A DNA stretch of 34,131 nucleotides from Candidatus Woesearchaeota archaeon (lineage in GTDB: Archaea > Nanobdellota > Nanobdellia > Woesearchaeales > JACPBV01). Position 1 is the stretch's first letter. Each line of letters begins with the position of its first letter. The notes beneath the pieces are model-generated. The model did not search any database. It was not told the DNA's origin and was given only the letters and a program-made list of their open reading frames with translations. The stretch lies in NCBI GenBank assembly GCA_019323195.1, contig JAHWHQ010000025.1, positions 1 through 34,131 of the forward strand, in the 5' to 3' direction. Below, one piece after another: positions 1-7,590 of the stretch. The translations under genes were made by a program, and so were the position numbers.

Positions 1-79
1 AGAAGTATGGTTCTGCAAGAGATCAAGCCAAACAATATAGGCTAACTTTATTCTGCGACTAAGAATGTTATTAATCCAT

Positions 80-119
80 ACCACCAGTCTATAGCGGTCA
101 AAGAGCGGTGACTGGTGGT
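80..119. repeat. 10-bp inverted repeat in a gene-free 5' stretch
   Basis: ACCACCAGTC (80-89) is the perfect reverse complement of GACTGGTGGT (110-119), and the 20-base loop holds two copies of AGCGGT. Bases 1-232 carry no convincing gene. The first frame is open only to a stop at 43-45 and could be the tail of a gene outside the window. The hairpin may be a terminator or a member of the hairpin-rich intergenic elements seen elsewhere in this window. Confidence 0.5.
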
Positions 120-232
120 TCTTGATTAAAGGAAAAAGAAATGGAAGAGTTTGTTAAAATGTTTAAGATATGGAAAAAGATAGGTTAAGAAAATTATTGG
201 GGGGGAAATGCAGAAAATTTTCTCCATCAAAA

Positions 233-1414
233 TTATAAGTAAGGAGAGGAAATCTGATCTACTTTTTTTATAGTAAATTCTCTTTTAATCCATTCTCTCA
301 GAATCTCATCACTCACTTTAAAAAAACCATTATTCCGAGTTATTAATCCGTGTATTCTATGTAATTGGTTAAGGAGTTGAGTTACGTGGCTTGGAGCCAT
401 ATCGACTTTTCCCGCCAATTCGGTTGAGTTTCTTACATTATAAAGACACAATGCTATAAAAACTCGTTTTGTTTTACCAGTCAATCTATTAAAAGCAGAT
501 AATAATTGGGCTGGGGGAGATAACATTATTTCATTAAAAGCCTTGAGGTATATTAGCCATATAATTTCTTGTGAGTTTTCTCTTTTGCAAATGTCATAAG
601 CTTTAGAACCAATAAGTTGAAGATAATATGGTTTACCTTGAGAAACCCTTATTAATTCATCCAATGCTTTTTCATTGATTGTAATACCAACTTTTTCTAA
701 TCTAGATACCACATATTCTCTACAATATTTATCTTGAATTGGACCAACTTCTTGAATCTCAAAGAAGTTAAAAAAAGGCTGTTTCTCATCTAATAATAAC
801 TCTTTAAATCTATGATAGCTACTGGATACTACAAAACTAGCTTTACTATCGGAAATATAGCTTCTTAAGGACCATAAATAATCATTACCAAATTCAAATA
901 ATTCCTGAAATTCATCAAGAAAAATTACTATTTTTTTACCCTCAGATTTATGAATGCGATCTATGAGTTCAAAAGCGAAGTCGTAAGCAATACTTATTTT
1001 CTGGTTGTCTTTCAATTCAACCTTCAAAAACATTTCACTATCTTGTGTTATTGAAGTGCCTATTTTAACATTAATCTTTTCCTTGAGGTCTGCTATATAT
1101 TTCTTGAATTTACTCATTGGATGTAATACGATTAATTTTTTTTGGAATTCTCTTGCAATAAAATTCGCAAATTCTAATTCTGTTTTGGGAATAATCTTTT
1201 CACACTTTATAAAAATTGGAATAACTTCTTCCTTTATTTCTTCTGCGAGTCTTTTCATTAGAGACGTTTTGCCAATCCTCCTTTGACCAGTTATGGCAAA
1301 ATTAAGAGGGGCTTTGGAGATTAATTTTTCTCTTAGGCTTAGTATATAGTCTTCTCTATCAAAGAAAAAAGGTGGACCTACTTCTTGTCCTGCAAAAAAA
1401 GGAAGTTCCCCCAT
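233..1414 (-). CDS. Archaeal AAA-type ATPase with C-terminal winged helix
   Basis: This is a P-loop ATPase of the archaeal ATPase family (Pfam PF01637-like), 393 residues. Walker A is GQRRIGKT (about 43-50). Walker B is IVIFLDEF, with the Asp-Glu pair near 167-168. A sensor-1-like stretch, FVVSSSYHRF, follows near 194. Residues about 312-370 look like a winged helix (a TGKTKRVFIAL helix, then a recognition segment around APSHVTQLLNQL). The family is poorly understood; members are thought to act on DNA or as regulators. I chose the ATG at 1414 rather than 1432, because GGGGTGAT lies 4 bases before it and nothing like it precedes 1432. The gene stands alone, is AT-rich and uses AGA/AAA/ATT codons, unlike the Taw1 region next to it, which suggests acquisition. 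A palindromic operator lies just upstream. Confidence 0.85.
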   Translation of the reverse strand: MGELPFFAGQEVGPPFFFDREDYILSLREKLISKAPLNFAITGQRRIGKTSLMKRLAEEIKEEVIPIFIKCEKIIPKTELEFANFIAREFQKKLIVLHPMSKFKKYIADLKEKINVKIGTSITQDSEMFLKVELKDNQKISIAYDFAFELIDRIHKSEGKKIVIFLDEFQELFEFGNDYLWSLRSYISDSKASFVVSSSYHRFKELLLDEKQPFFNFFEIQEVGPIQDKYCREYVVSRLEKVGITINEKALDELIRVSQGKPYYLQLIGSKAYDICKRENSQEIIWLIYLKAFNEIMLSPPAQLLSAFNRLTGKTKRVFIALCLYNVRNSTELAGKVDMAPSHVTQLLNQLHRIHGLITRNNGFFKVSDEILREWIKREFTIKKVDQISSPYL

Positions 1415-1437
1415 TTGAATCACCCCAATCATAACTC

Positions 1438-1482
1438 TATGATATCATAATATTATGATACTTAAAAAGGTTTCTATGATAA
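1438..1482 (-). promoter_or_regulatory. Palindromic operator and promoter of the ATPase gene
   Basis: TATCATAATATTATGATA at 1443-1460 is a perfect 18-base palindrome. It overlaps a second palindrome, TATGATATCATA (1438-1449), and a further half-site, TATGATA, sits at 1475-1481. On the minus strand a TATA-like box (CCTTTTTAAG, 1461-1470) lies immediately upstream, so the palindrome falls between the TATA box and the expected transcription start. In archaea this is a classic place for a repressor to bind. The winged helix of the ATPase itself is a candidate binder (inference). Confidence 0.6.
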
Positions 1483-1643
1483 TGTGGTTTTTAGTATACT
1501 AATTAGAGCTTGATTTATTTCCAGATGGGAGTAGCAAGATTAAAAAAATTATTATTAGTTAACTAATATAGAGTTTCACCATCCACCTTAGTACACGCCT
1601 ATCCTACCTCAAACAAAAAACATCCCCATTCCCCCCATCATAA

Positions 1644-1654
1644 TCTTTATAAAG
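1644..1654 (+). promoter_or_regulatory. TATA-like box for the VOC-taw1 operon
   Basis: TCTTTATAAAG lies about 25-30 bases before the ATG at 1678, the normal archaeal distance to the transcription start. The mRNA is therefore probably leaderless or nearly so. Confidence 0.5.
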
Positions 1655-1677
1655 ATATTTCCAATACTGACAGGAAG

Positions 1678-2121
1678 ATGAAACTTAACCACGTAACATT
1701 GGTTGTAAACAATCTTGAAAAAAGCAAGCTCTTCTACAGCAAGGCCTTAGGCCTCATCCCGGGCTTTGAGAAAGAGATCAGCGGTGAGCAGTACTCAAAG
1801 GTTACTGGCTATGATGGTCTAAGGTTAAGGTTTGCGGTCCTTAAGATTCCAGGCTCAGATGTTATTCTAGAGCTTGCCCAGTTTATCAACCCTCCTGCAA
1901 CAATAAACAACGATTTCAGGCATATCGCCTTTGAGGTTGATGACCTTGATGCAGTCTACAGAAAGCTAAAATCCCTTGGCATTGAAACAGTTTCAGAGCC
2001 GGTCTTGATATCAGGCCATGGCAAAGGCTTAGACGGAAAGAGATTCTTCTATTTTAAAGACCCTGACAGGAACCTTATAGAATTGTTTGAAAAAAATAAA
2101 AACCTGTATTCTTCACAATGA
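1678..2121 (+). CDS. VOC-superfamily (glyoxalase/bleomycin-resistance fold) protein
   Basis: This 147-residue protein has two beta-alpha-beta-beta-beta modules. The four metal-ligand positions of glyoxalase-I-like enzymes can be read directly: H5 (KLNHVTLVV), E65 (VILELAQF), H82 (RHIAFEV) and E135 (NLIELFE). A metal-dependent lyase, dioxygenase or epimerase activity is possible; the substrate cannot be told. The closing FKDPDRNLIEL pattern is typical of the family. Its stop codon overlaps the start of the Taw1 gene in an ATGA junction, so the two are translationally coupled. A functional link to wyosine synthesis is not established. Confidence 0.85.
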   Translation: MKLNHVTLVVNNLEKSKLFYSKALGLIPGFEKEISGEQYSKVTGYDGLRLRFAVLKIPGSDVILELAQFINPPATINNDFRHIAFEVDDLDAVYRKLKSLGIETVSEPVLISGHGKGLDGKRFFYFKDPDRNLIELFEKNKNLYSSQ

Positions 2122-3050
2122 AAAACAAGCAGCTAAAAGAATTACTTGAAAAGCAGCATTACGGCTTTGCAGGAGAGCATACTGCAGTAAAGATTTGTGA
2201 ATGGACAAAAAAATCCTTAAGAAATGAAGATGTATGCTTTAAGGAAAAGTTCTACGGCATCAGGTCTCATCTCTGCTGCCAGATGAGCCCTGCAGTCAAT
2301 TTCTGCTCTCATTCCTGCCTTTTCTGCTGGCGCCCGACAGAATACAACCAGGGCATGGAAATGAAGCTGGAAGACAAGCCAGGAGATATAATAGATAACT
2401 GCATCAAAGCAAGGAGAAAGCTTTTGAACGGCTTTTGGGGCAATAAGAAGGCAGACAGGAAGAAACTGAAAGAGGCGGAAAACCCCAACTTTTTTGCCAT
2501 AAGCCTTTCCGGTGAGCCAACCCTTTACCCTAAACTTCCTGAACTTGTTGATGGGCTGAAAAAAAGAAAGATAACCTCTTTTCTGGTAACAAACGGCACA
2601 AACCCTTCTATGCTTAAAAGATTAACAGGACACCAGCCCACCCAGCTTTACATAACCCTGCCAGCTCCTGATAAGCAAACCTACACAAAGCTCTGCAAGC
2701 CCTTGATAGAGGATGGCTGGGAGAAGATAAAACAATCATTGTCCCTTCTTAAAAAATTCAAGAGAAGCACCATAAGGCTGACCTTGGTCAAAGGAATAAA
2801 CATGCTAAAGCCAGAGAAATATGCTGAGCTGATTAAGAGATACAGCCCCTTGTTTGTGGAAGTAAAGTCATACATGTATGTCGGCTATTCCCAGAAAAGG
2901 TTAAAGATAGGGAACATGCCTGTCCATGATGAGGTAAAGGATTTTGCTAAGAAGATAGCTGAACACAGCGGTTATAAGATTGTGGATGAGAAAGAGAACA
3001 GCAGGGTTGTTCTGCTCATGAGAAAGGATTCCAAGGCTAGATTTCTATAA
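2118..3050 (+). CDS. taw1: S-adenosyl-L-methionine-dependent tRNA 4-demethylwyosine synthase (Taw1/TYW1)
   Basis: This radical SAM enzyme condenses N1-methylguanosine-37 of tRNA-Phe with pyruvate carbons to give imG-14, the tricyclic core of wyosine. The radical SAM cysteines are in CSHSCLFCW (C63, C67, C70; CX3CX2CW). C27, C40 and C53 or C54 match the second [4Fe-4S] cluster known in archaeal Taw1. SGEPTLYP (from about 129) is the glycine-rich SAM-binding motif. At 310 residues the length is normal for the archaeal enzyme, which lacks the flavodoxin domain of eukaryotic TYW1. It starts inside the stop of the VOC gene and converges with the phosphoesterase gene, overlapping it by 14 bases. 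Trm5, which makes m1G37, is not in this window. Confidence 0.95.
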   Translation: MKNKQLKELLEKQHYGFAGEHTAVKICEWTKKSLRNEDVCFKEKFYGIRSHLCCQMSPAVNFCSHSCLFCWRPTEYNQGMEMKLEDKPGDIIDNCIKARRKLLNGFWGNKKADRKKLKEAENPNFFAISLSGEPTLYPKLPELVDGLKKRKITSFLVTNGTNPSMLKRLTGHQPTQLYITLPAPDKQTYTKLCKPLIEDGWEKIKQSLSLLKKFKRSTIRLTLVKGINMLKPEKYAELIKRYSPLFVEVKSYMYVGYSQKRLKIGNMPVHDEVKDFAKKIAEHSGYKIVDEKENSRVVLLMRKDSKARFL

Positions 3051-3633
3051 TCCTACCGAAAGGCCCTGGGTTTACCATCCTTGTTTTCCCAGCCTTATCC
3101 TCCTTGCCCGCATTCTCATGCAGATGCCCTGAAATAACCAGATCCGGCTTCATCTTAAGTATAAAATTCTTGATGCTCTTGTTCCCGCACGCTTCCCCGC
3201 TTATGTTGTCCAGCTTAGTTTTATATGGGGGGGCATGCGTCACCAGGATTATCCTCTTGCCCTTGTTCCTCTTTATCTCTTTCTGGAACCTTTTTCCAGC
3301 ATCGATAAATTCCTTATCAACGATAGAAAATCCGCTTCCTCCGTAGCCAAGAAACAGGTAATCGCCCTTGACAAGCCCTTTTTTATGTATATCTGTAATA
3401 TTGGGAAATAGCTTTGTCAGCTGCCTTAGATCCATGTCACCCTCATGGTTTCCCGGTATGATAAGGACATCTTTTCCCAGCTCATTCAGCTGCATCAGCA
3501 ATAGGTCAAGCTCATTCTCAAATATCGAGATGTCTCCTGCGCAGGCTATTATGTCCGCCTTTTTTGCCTTTTTCTTTATCTCCTTCAGCGCATTATTATT
3601 TCCATGAAGGTCAACAAATGCCAGGATTTTCAT
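3037..3633 (-). CDS. Calcineurin-like metallophosphoesterase
   Basis: All metal-binding motifs of the calcineurin-like fold are present in 198 residues: D8 and H10 (FVDLHG), D34 (AGDIS), N62-H63-E64 (GNHE), H133 (VTHAPP), and H170 and H172 (SGHLHE). This is the compact, single-domain archaeal type (COG2129-like). The substrate, possibly a nucleotide, phosphodiester or sugar phosphate, is unknown. It is the last gene of a four-gene minus-strand operon, 15 bases after the kinase-like membrane gene, and its 3' end overlaps the convergent taw1 gene. Confidence 0.9.
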   Translation of the reverse strand: MKILAFVDLHGNNNALKEIKKKAKKADIIACAGDISIFENELDLLLMQLNELGKDVLIIPGNHEGDMDLRQLTKLFPNITDIHKKGLVKGDYLFLGYGGSGFSIVDKEFIDAGKRFQKEIKRNKGKRIILVTHAPPYKTKLDNISGEACGNKSIKNFILKMKPDLVISGHLHENAGKEDKAGKTRMVNPGPFGRIIEI

Positions 3634-3648
3634 TTTAAGCTATAACTC

Positions 3649-4236
3649 TCACAAAAGCCTAACCGCCCATATAACCGCCCCTGCAACTAAGGGTATTGTC
3701 AGGTTATCATCAACCTTTAGGTTAAGTATCTTAAGATCAATACCTTCTAACAGCATCGCAAAGAAAGATGCTACTATAGCTTCAGAAGGGCTTACGAACA
3801 GCATGGCCCCTAACGAAGCGGCAACCATTCCTGCAATAACCCCTTCCACGAATTTTGTATTGTTGAAAGGATGCCTTATCCTTCCAAACGGCCCTACCAG
3901 CCTTGAAAAAGAATCTCCTAATGCCAATATCATTATTGAAGCCAAGGCTATCTCCTTCTCAAAAAGGACAACAACCAAAAAAGCTCCAATTAGATAAGCA
4001 ATAAGCCCCTTGCCGGGAAATTCCCTTAATGCATCTTCCCTTTCTATATGTTCCAATAATCTCCATATTGCTTTAGGTTTTGCTTTCCTTACATACACAG
4101 ACCCTGCCATTACCACGAGTGCAGCTATCAGAATAGCCATCGGCGTTAATAAGCCATGATACAGGAATGCGATCAGCAGCAACCCCACCAAGATATGGAA
4201 CGGCTGCCTTTTTATCTCCAGCTTTATCCTTTCCAT
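3649..4236 (-). CDS. Dolichol kinase / SEC59-DGK1-like CTP-dependent lipid kinase (membrane)
   Basis: This 195-residue integral membrane protein has about six hydrophobic segments. Its motifs fit the SEC59/DGK1/phosphatidate cytidylyltransferase-like family: FPGKG (73-77), ALGDSFSRLVG (105-115), KFVEG (128-132) and VDDNLTIPL (175-183). Family members phosphorylate polyprenols or diacylglycerol with CTP. In an archaeon a polyprenol or archaeal lipid is the likely substrate (inference). I chose the ATG at 4236 over an upstream one at 4272, because MERIKLEIKRQ is the natural N-terminus and the longer form would overlap the preceding gene by 32 bases. It lies 4 bases after the export-protein gene. 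Confidence 0.75.
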   Translation of the reverse strand: MERIKLEIKRQPFHILVGLLLIAFLYHGLLTPMAILIAALVVMAGSVYVRKAKPKAIWRLLEHIEREDALREFPGKGLIAYLIGAFLVVVLFEKEIALASIMILALGDSFSRLVGPFGRIRHPFNNTKFVEGVIAGMVAASLGAMLFVSPSEAIVASFFAMLLEGIDLKILNLKVDDNLTIPLVAGAVIWAVRLL

Positions 4237-4240
4237 TTTT

Positions 4241-4747
4241 TTATAACCATGTAATGATTCCCTGGCCTGCAAGCGTGATTACAGTTACTAATATGCCGGC
4301 TATTATAACCCCTATTAGGTTTGCCCATGCAAATTTCTTATACCCCATGCCGAGCAGATACCCTCCTAAAGCCCCTGAGTAAGATCCTGAGCCAGGTATT
4401 GGAAGACCTATAAACAAGGCCAGCCCTATCCATCCCCATTTTTCAACATAAGGCTGTATCTTCCTTTGCGTCCTTTCAACCACCTTTTGATAGCACCTGT
4501 TGATTGGTCTTATCTTAAGGAAGAGGTGAATCACCTTATCCAGCATAAAGTATATTACTATTCCAAGTATAGCGTTTGTTATGACGCATATCAAAAACAC
4601 CAGAAGCCAATGCATGCCAAACCCCTGCAGCGTTATCCCGTAAGGAAGATTAACCTTGCCCTTTAATATGCCTAAAGGTATGCTTAACCTAAGCTCGATG
4701 AACGGCAGCAATGTCACAAAAATAAGGATGATAATCTTCTGCAGCAT
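4241..4747 (-). CDS. Putative small multidrug export protein family (PF06695/COG2426)
   Basis: This 168-residue membrane protein has about five hydrophobic helices. Two family hallmarks are visible: FIELRLSIPLG near the N-terminus and LFIGLPIPGSGSYSGALGGYLLG in the middle (about 113-135). The 'multidrug export' name is a database label; the real substrate is unproven, and the re-entrant Pro/Gly-rich loop recalls DedA-like lipid transporters. It lies 42 bases after cca and 4 bases before the lipid-kinase-like gene, so a role in membrane lipid or polyprenol handling is plausible. Confidence 0.75.
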   Translation of the reverse strand: MLQKIIILIFVTLLPFIELRLSIPLGILKGKVNLPYGITLQGFGMHWLLVFLICVITNAILGIVIYFMLDKVIHLFLKIRPINRCYQKVVERTQRKIQPYVEKWGWIGLALFIGLPIPGSGSYSGALGGYLLGMGYKKFAWANLIGVIIAGILVTVITLAGQGIITWL

Positions 4748-4789
4748 TTTTATTGTAAAACTTCACTTATTCATATATCTTTCCATAAC

Positions 4790-6034
4790 TCATCTCATAA
4801 CAAACCCGCTGATCTTCTCTTTAAGGTAATCCTCTTTCTTCAGGGACTTGATCAGCTCTTCAGGATTCCTGAACCTCCTTTTAACCTTAGAGTAAATCCT
4901 GCCTTCCTTGATAAATGTTTTCCCGTATTTCTTCTTAAAATTAAGGACATGCTGTTCAGCCTTTAACGGCGGCCCTTCCCTTTCTATATAGCCTGATAAT
5001 TCCTCTTTCTTTATCATAAAATAGAATAATGCCTTACCGTTCCACTTCCATCCATAATCCATAACCTTAAAATCATTCTCCTTTAATTTTTTATTGATAA
5101 ACCCCAGAGCCTTGATAAGCTTGCACCCGATAACATCCTCTTTTCCTTTTTTTGGCATGACATCGATCAAAACAAGGGTATTGCCCTTAGCTTTTTTCTT
5201 AAGCATCTCCTCATTAAGTTCCTTCATCTCAAAAAAATCCTTTGAAGGGCCCTTGAGGAACCTCTTTGCCTTTTCCTTGAACAACTCAAACTTTTCCGTG
5301 CTTATCGAGGCAGCAGCGTTCCTTTCAGCATGGACAGGATCAATTATGACCAAAGGGGAATACGTCTTTGATTTGTTCAGCTCCATCATGACATCTTTCC
5401 CTTTCCAGTGGCTTTCTGCATCTATCACTACCTTATCCCCCCATCTTGCAGCGTTTCTTATCACGTTCTCAAAACCTTTGTAATATATTGTTAATATCTC
5501 GCATATATAGCCGGAAAACCCGTGGATATAGCTTTCAGCCCCGTAAACATTGGCTGACCTGCAAAACTGCTTTAATAACCTTATATCATCCTCAAGGTTT
5601 TTTCCTTTCTTTTTTACCCAGTTTGCATGCAATGGAGAGACGTCTGTTATATTCTCTGCCTCCCCGGATTTTTTTATGTCAAGAATAGGTATGATCTCAA
5701 GTGTGATGCTGCTTTCCTTTATCTGGAAGTAATCCCTGCTCCCATGCAGCCTTGTGATCTTAAAATTCCTTTTTTTCAGTATCTTCTCCAATAAGTCTGA
5801 TATCTCTCCTGATCTTTCTTTGTATTTCTTATAGTCGAATTTAACAAATATGTCAGCATCATTCGCCTTTTTCAGCCATGTTCCTTTTATGCCTGATCCT
5901 CCCAAAACTGCCTTTGCATCCTTTAGGTTTTTGTTTATGCTGTTCAGGATGGAAGTTACACTATCCTTCACCTCTTTTTCTTCCTCTTTGCTTGGCTTTA
6001 TCTCTTTTAATGCGCTTATCAATATTTCTTTCAT
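4790..6034 (-). CDS. cca: Archaeal class I CCA-adding enzyme (tRNA nucleotidyltransferase)
   Basis: The enzyme adds or repairs the 3' CCA of tRNA without a nucleic-acid template. The nucleotidyltransferase signature is GGSGIKGTW with DADIF. G46-S47 and the carboxylates D59, D61 and E113 fall where the Archaeoglobus enzyme has its catalytic triad. The head domain is followed by the typical archaeal middle and tail regions, including SPLVIIDPVHAERNAAAS (about 225-243) and a C-terminal FYFMIK...EGPPL segment. At 414 residues it is slightly shorter than usual (about 440). It is the first gene of the four-gene minus-strand operon. A TATA-like GGTTTTTAAAAT lies about 25-35 bases before the start. 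Confidence 0.92.
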   Translation of the reverse strand: MKEILISALKEIKPSKEEEKEVKDSVTSILNSINKNLKDAKAVLGGSGIKGTWLKKANDADIFVKFDYKKYKERSGEISDLLEKILKKRNFKITRLHGSRDYFQIKESSITLEIIPILDIKKSGEAENITDVSPLHANWVKKKGKNLEDDIRLLKQFCRSANVYGAESYIHGFSGYICEILTIYYKGFENVIRNAARWGDKVVIDAESHWKGKDVMMELNKSKTYSPLVIIDPVHAERNAAASISTEKFELFKEKAKRFLKGPSKDFFEMKELNEEMLKKKAKGNTLVLIDVMPKKGKEDVIGCKLIKALGFINKKLKENDFKVMDYGWKWNGKALFYFMIKKEELSGYIEREGPPLKAEQHVLNFKKKYGKTFIKEGRIYSKVKRRFRNPEELIKSLKKEDYLKEKISGFVMR

Positions 6035-6122
6035 TATTTCCTTATTTATCGGCTGATTTTAAAAACCTTATGGAAAAATTAATAAAGAGGTTAAGATATG
6101 ATTAATAAAAAAGAGGTGTATG
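6035..6122. promoter_or_regulatory. Divergent promoter region between cca and the antiporter gene
   Basis: On the minus strand a TATA-like AAGGTTTTTAAAATC (6056-6070) points at cca. On the plus strand AATTAATAAAG (6078-6088) points at the antiporter gene. AGAGGTG (6112-6118) is a likely ribosome binding site; its distance favours the second of the two adjacent ATGs (6123). Confidence 0.45.
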
Positions 6123-7307
6123 ATGGAACCTATAACATTTTTGACATATCTGGCGGTTGTTCTATTATTGGGGATAATCTGCACCCTTCTCTCGCAGAAA
6201 ATAAAGATACCTAACATCCTGTTATTGATAGCAACAGGCATCCTCATAAGCAACCTTTATTATAAGGGTGAATCTTTGATCCAGTTTCCTGACGCCTTCT
6301 TGACCTGTATAAGCGTATTGGCGCTGGTTTTGATAGTTTTTGACGCCAGTTCCAGGTTTAAGCTGGGTGAATTTACAAACTTCTCAGTGTGGGCCCTGAA
6401 ATTGGCGGCAGTTTTTCTAGTGTTGAATGTAATCTTCCTGACCTTCTTGACCTTTAAGCTGTTTCCTGTTGGGTCAGTGCTTATAGCGCTCCTGTTCTCC
6501 ACCCTTATGAGCGGCACTGCCCCTGACGCTGTTGTGATGATGTTCGGCAAATCCAAGAATAAGATTTTTGAGTTGCTGGAGGTAGAGGCAATTATCAATA
6601 CCCCTCTTATAGTATTGCTTCCTTTCATAATAATTGATTTCATAAAGAGCGTTAAGGTGGAGTATGTCTTCTCTAAGTTCATCGAGCAGGTAGGGCCTTT
6701 TATCCAGCAGTTCGTTACAGGGATAGGCGCAGGCATGGTTGTAGGCCTTATAGTCTTAAAGATAATGAAGAGGAAATACTCAGAGACATTAAGCCCGCTG
6801 GCGATTATAACCTCTGCTCTATTGGCCTATACCATAGCAGAGAACCTTGGCGGGAACGGCGTTCTTGCTGTTACAACGATGGGCCTGTTCTTCGGCAATA
6901 TCTATGTCACCCACAAGGTACAGTTAAGGGAGGTGTCAGCTTTTTTTGCCAACTCCCTGGAGATACTTGTCTTCATCCTGATAGGCCTCATTATAAAGAT
7001 ACCCTTCAACTCTTCCTTTATAATAAAGTCATTGATACTCTTTGCTGCATACCTAGTAATAAGGTACCTTGCAATAGAGCTTTCCCTGAATAAGTTGGGT
7101 TATAACTTAAAGGAAAAGCTCTTCATGACATTCAATGTCCAGAAAGGAATCGCAGTAGCAGTAGTTGCGTTCACATTGACAACCTTAAGTATAGCAGGCA
7201 TAGAGACCATCCTTCACCTTATCCTGCTTTTCATGCTCTATTCGATAATACTGTCGACCATAGTTGTAAGGTTTTCTGGCTTTTTTGTGAACCCGTCAAC
7301 AAAATGA
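6123..7307 (+). CDS. Cation:proton antiporter (CPA family, Na+/H+ exchanger)
   Basis: This is a polytopic membrane protein of 394 residues with about twelve hydrophobic helices and little else. LLFSTLMSGTAPDAVVMMFG (near 125-145) fits the unwound-helix region that carries the ion-binding Asp in CPA antiporters (the DP/ND position). NLGGNGVLAVTTMGLFFGN (about 243-262) is the second conserved region. It lacks the C-terminal TrkA-N or CBS domains of larger homologues. A tandem ATG occurs at 6120; I prefer 6123 because it is better spaced from AGAGGTG. Probable role: Na+ or K+/H+ exchange in pH and ion homeostasis. Confidence 0.85.
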   Translation: MEPITFLTYLAVVLLLGIICTLLSQKIKIPNILLLIATGILISNLYYKGESLIQFPDAFLTCISVLALVLIVFDASSRFKLGEFTNFSVWALKLAAVFLVLNVIFLTFLTFKLFPVGSVLIALLFSTLMSGTAPDAVVMMFGKSKNKIFELLEVEAIINTPLIVLLPFIIIDFIKSVKVEYVFSKFIEQVGPFIQQFVTGIGAGMVVGLIVLKIMKRKYSETLSPLAIITSALLAYTIAENLGGNGVLAVTTMGLFFGNIYVTHKVQLREVSAFFANSLEILVFILIGLIIKIPFNSSFIIKSLILFAAYLVIRYLAIELSLNKLGYNLKEKLFMTFNVQKGIAVAVVAFTLTTLSIAGIETILHLILLFMLYSIILSTIVVRFSGFFVNPSTK

Positions 7308-7318
7308 GATATTAAACG

Positions 7319-7520
7319 GCTTCATCCATAAAATGAAGGTTGCCATCAATTTTGTGAGCGATGCATTCCCTTACACATCCTCAGCGGAGGGGGGTCAATT
7401 TAAATTTTGTGTAAACAAAATTTATGGCGTTTAGCCACCCTTACGGGGAGGGGCCGCTTTTAAAAAATGACAGGCTCCGAGCGAGCCGATGGCAACCCTG
7501 AAGGATTTTATGGATGAAGC
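7319..7520. repeat. Hairpin-rich intergenic element A (long inverted repeat)
   Basis: GCTTCATCCATAAAAT (7319-7334) is a perfect inverted match to 7505-7520. Inside it, GGTTGCCATC (7338-7347) pairs with GATGGCAACC (7488-7497), so the ends form an almost continuous 26-bp stem. The interior holds separate short hairpins: TAAATTTTGT/ACAAAATTTA (7401-7410 and 7415-7424), GGCTC/GAGCC (7473-7477 and 7483-7487) and CCTC/GAGG (7379-7390). No ORF is present. The architecture recurs at 13799-13955, 18948-19159 and 27412-27521. It is either a structured RNA or a non-autonomous mobile element. Confidence 0.65.
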
Positions 7521-7532
7521 TACATTAAACCA

Positions 7533-7546
7533 AAGATATTTAAATG
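7533..7546 (+). promoter_or_regulatory. TATA-like box for the endonuclease IV gene
   Basis: AGATATTTAAATGC lies about 45 bases before the ATG at 7591, just outside element A. AAGGAG (7577-7582) is a good ribosome binding site, so this mRNA has a short leader. Confidence 0.45.
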
Positions 7547-7590
7547 CATTTGCCTAAACTATACTTCTTAAAATAAAAGGAGCCAATCTC

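Noticed and set aside
141..188. Short 15-codon frame MEEFVKMF... near the left edge
   Set aside because: It is too short, with no family resemblance or conserved context.
4237..4272. Upstream start giving the lipid-kinase-like protein 12 more residues
   Set aside because: It would overlap the preceding gene by 32 bases, and the extra residues do not look like part of the family; the ATG at 4236 fits better.
7319..7520. SRP RNA, RNase P RNA or box C/D guide RNA in element A
   Set aside because: I found none of their conserved cores (no SRP helix-8 motif, no RNase P conserved regions, no paired C and D boxes).
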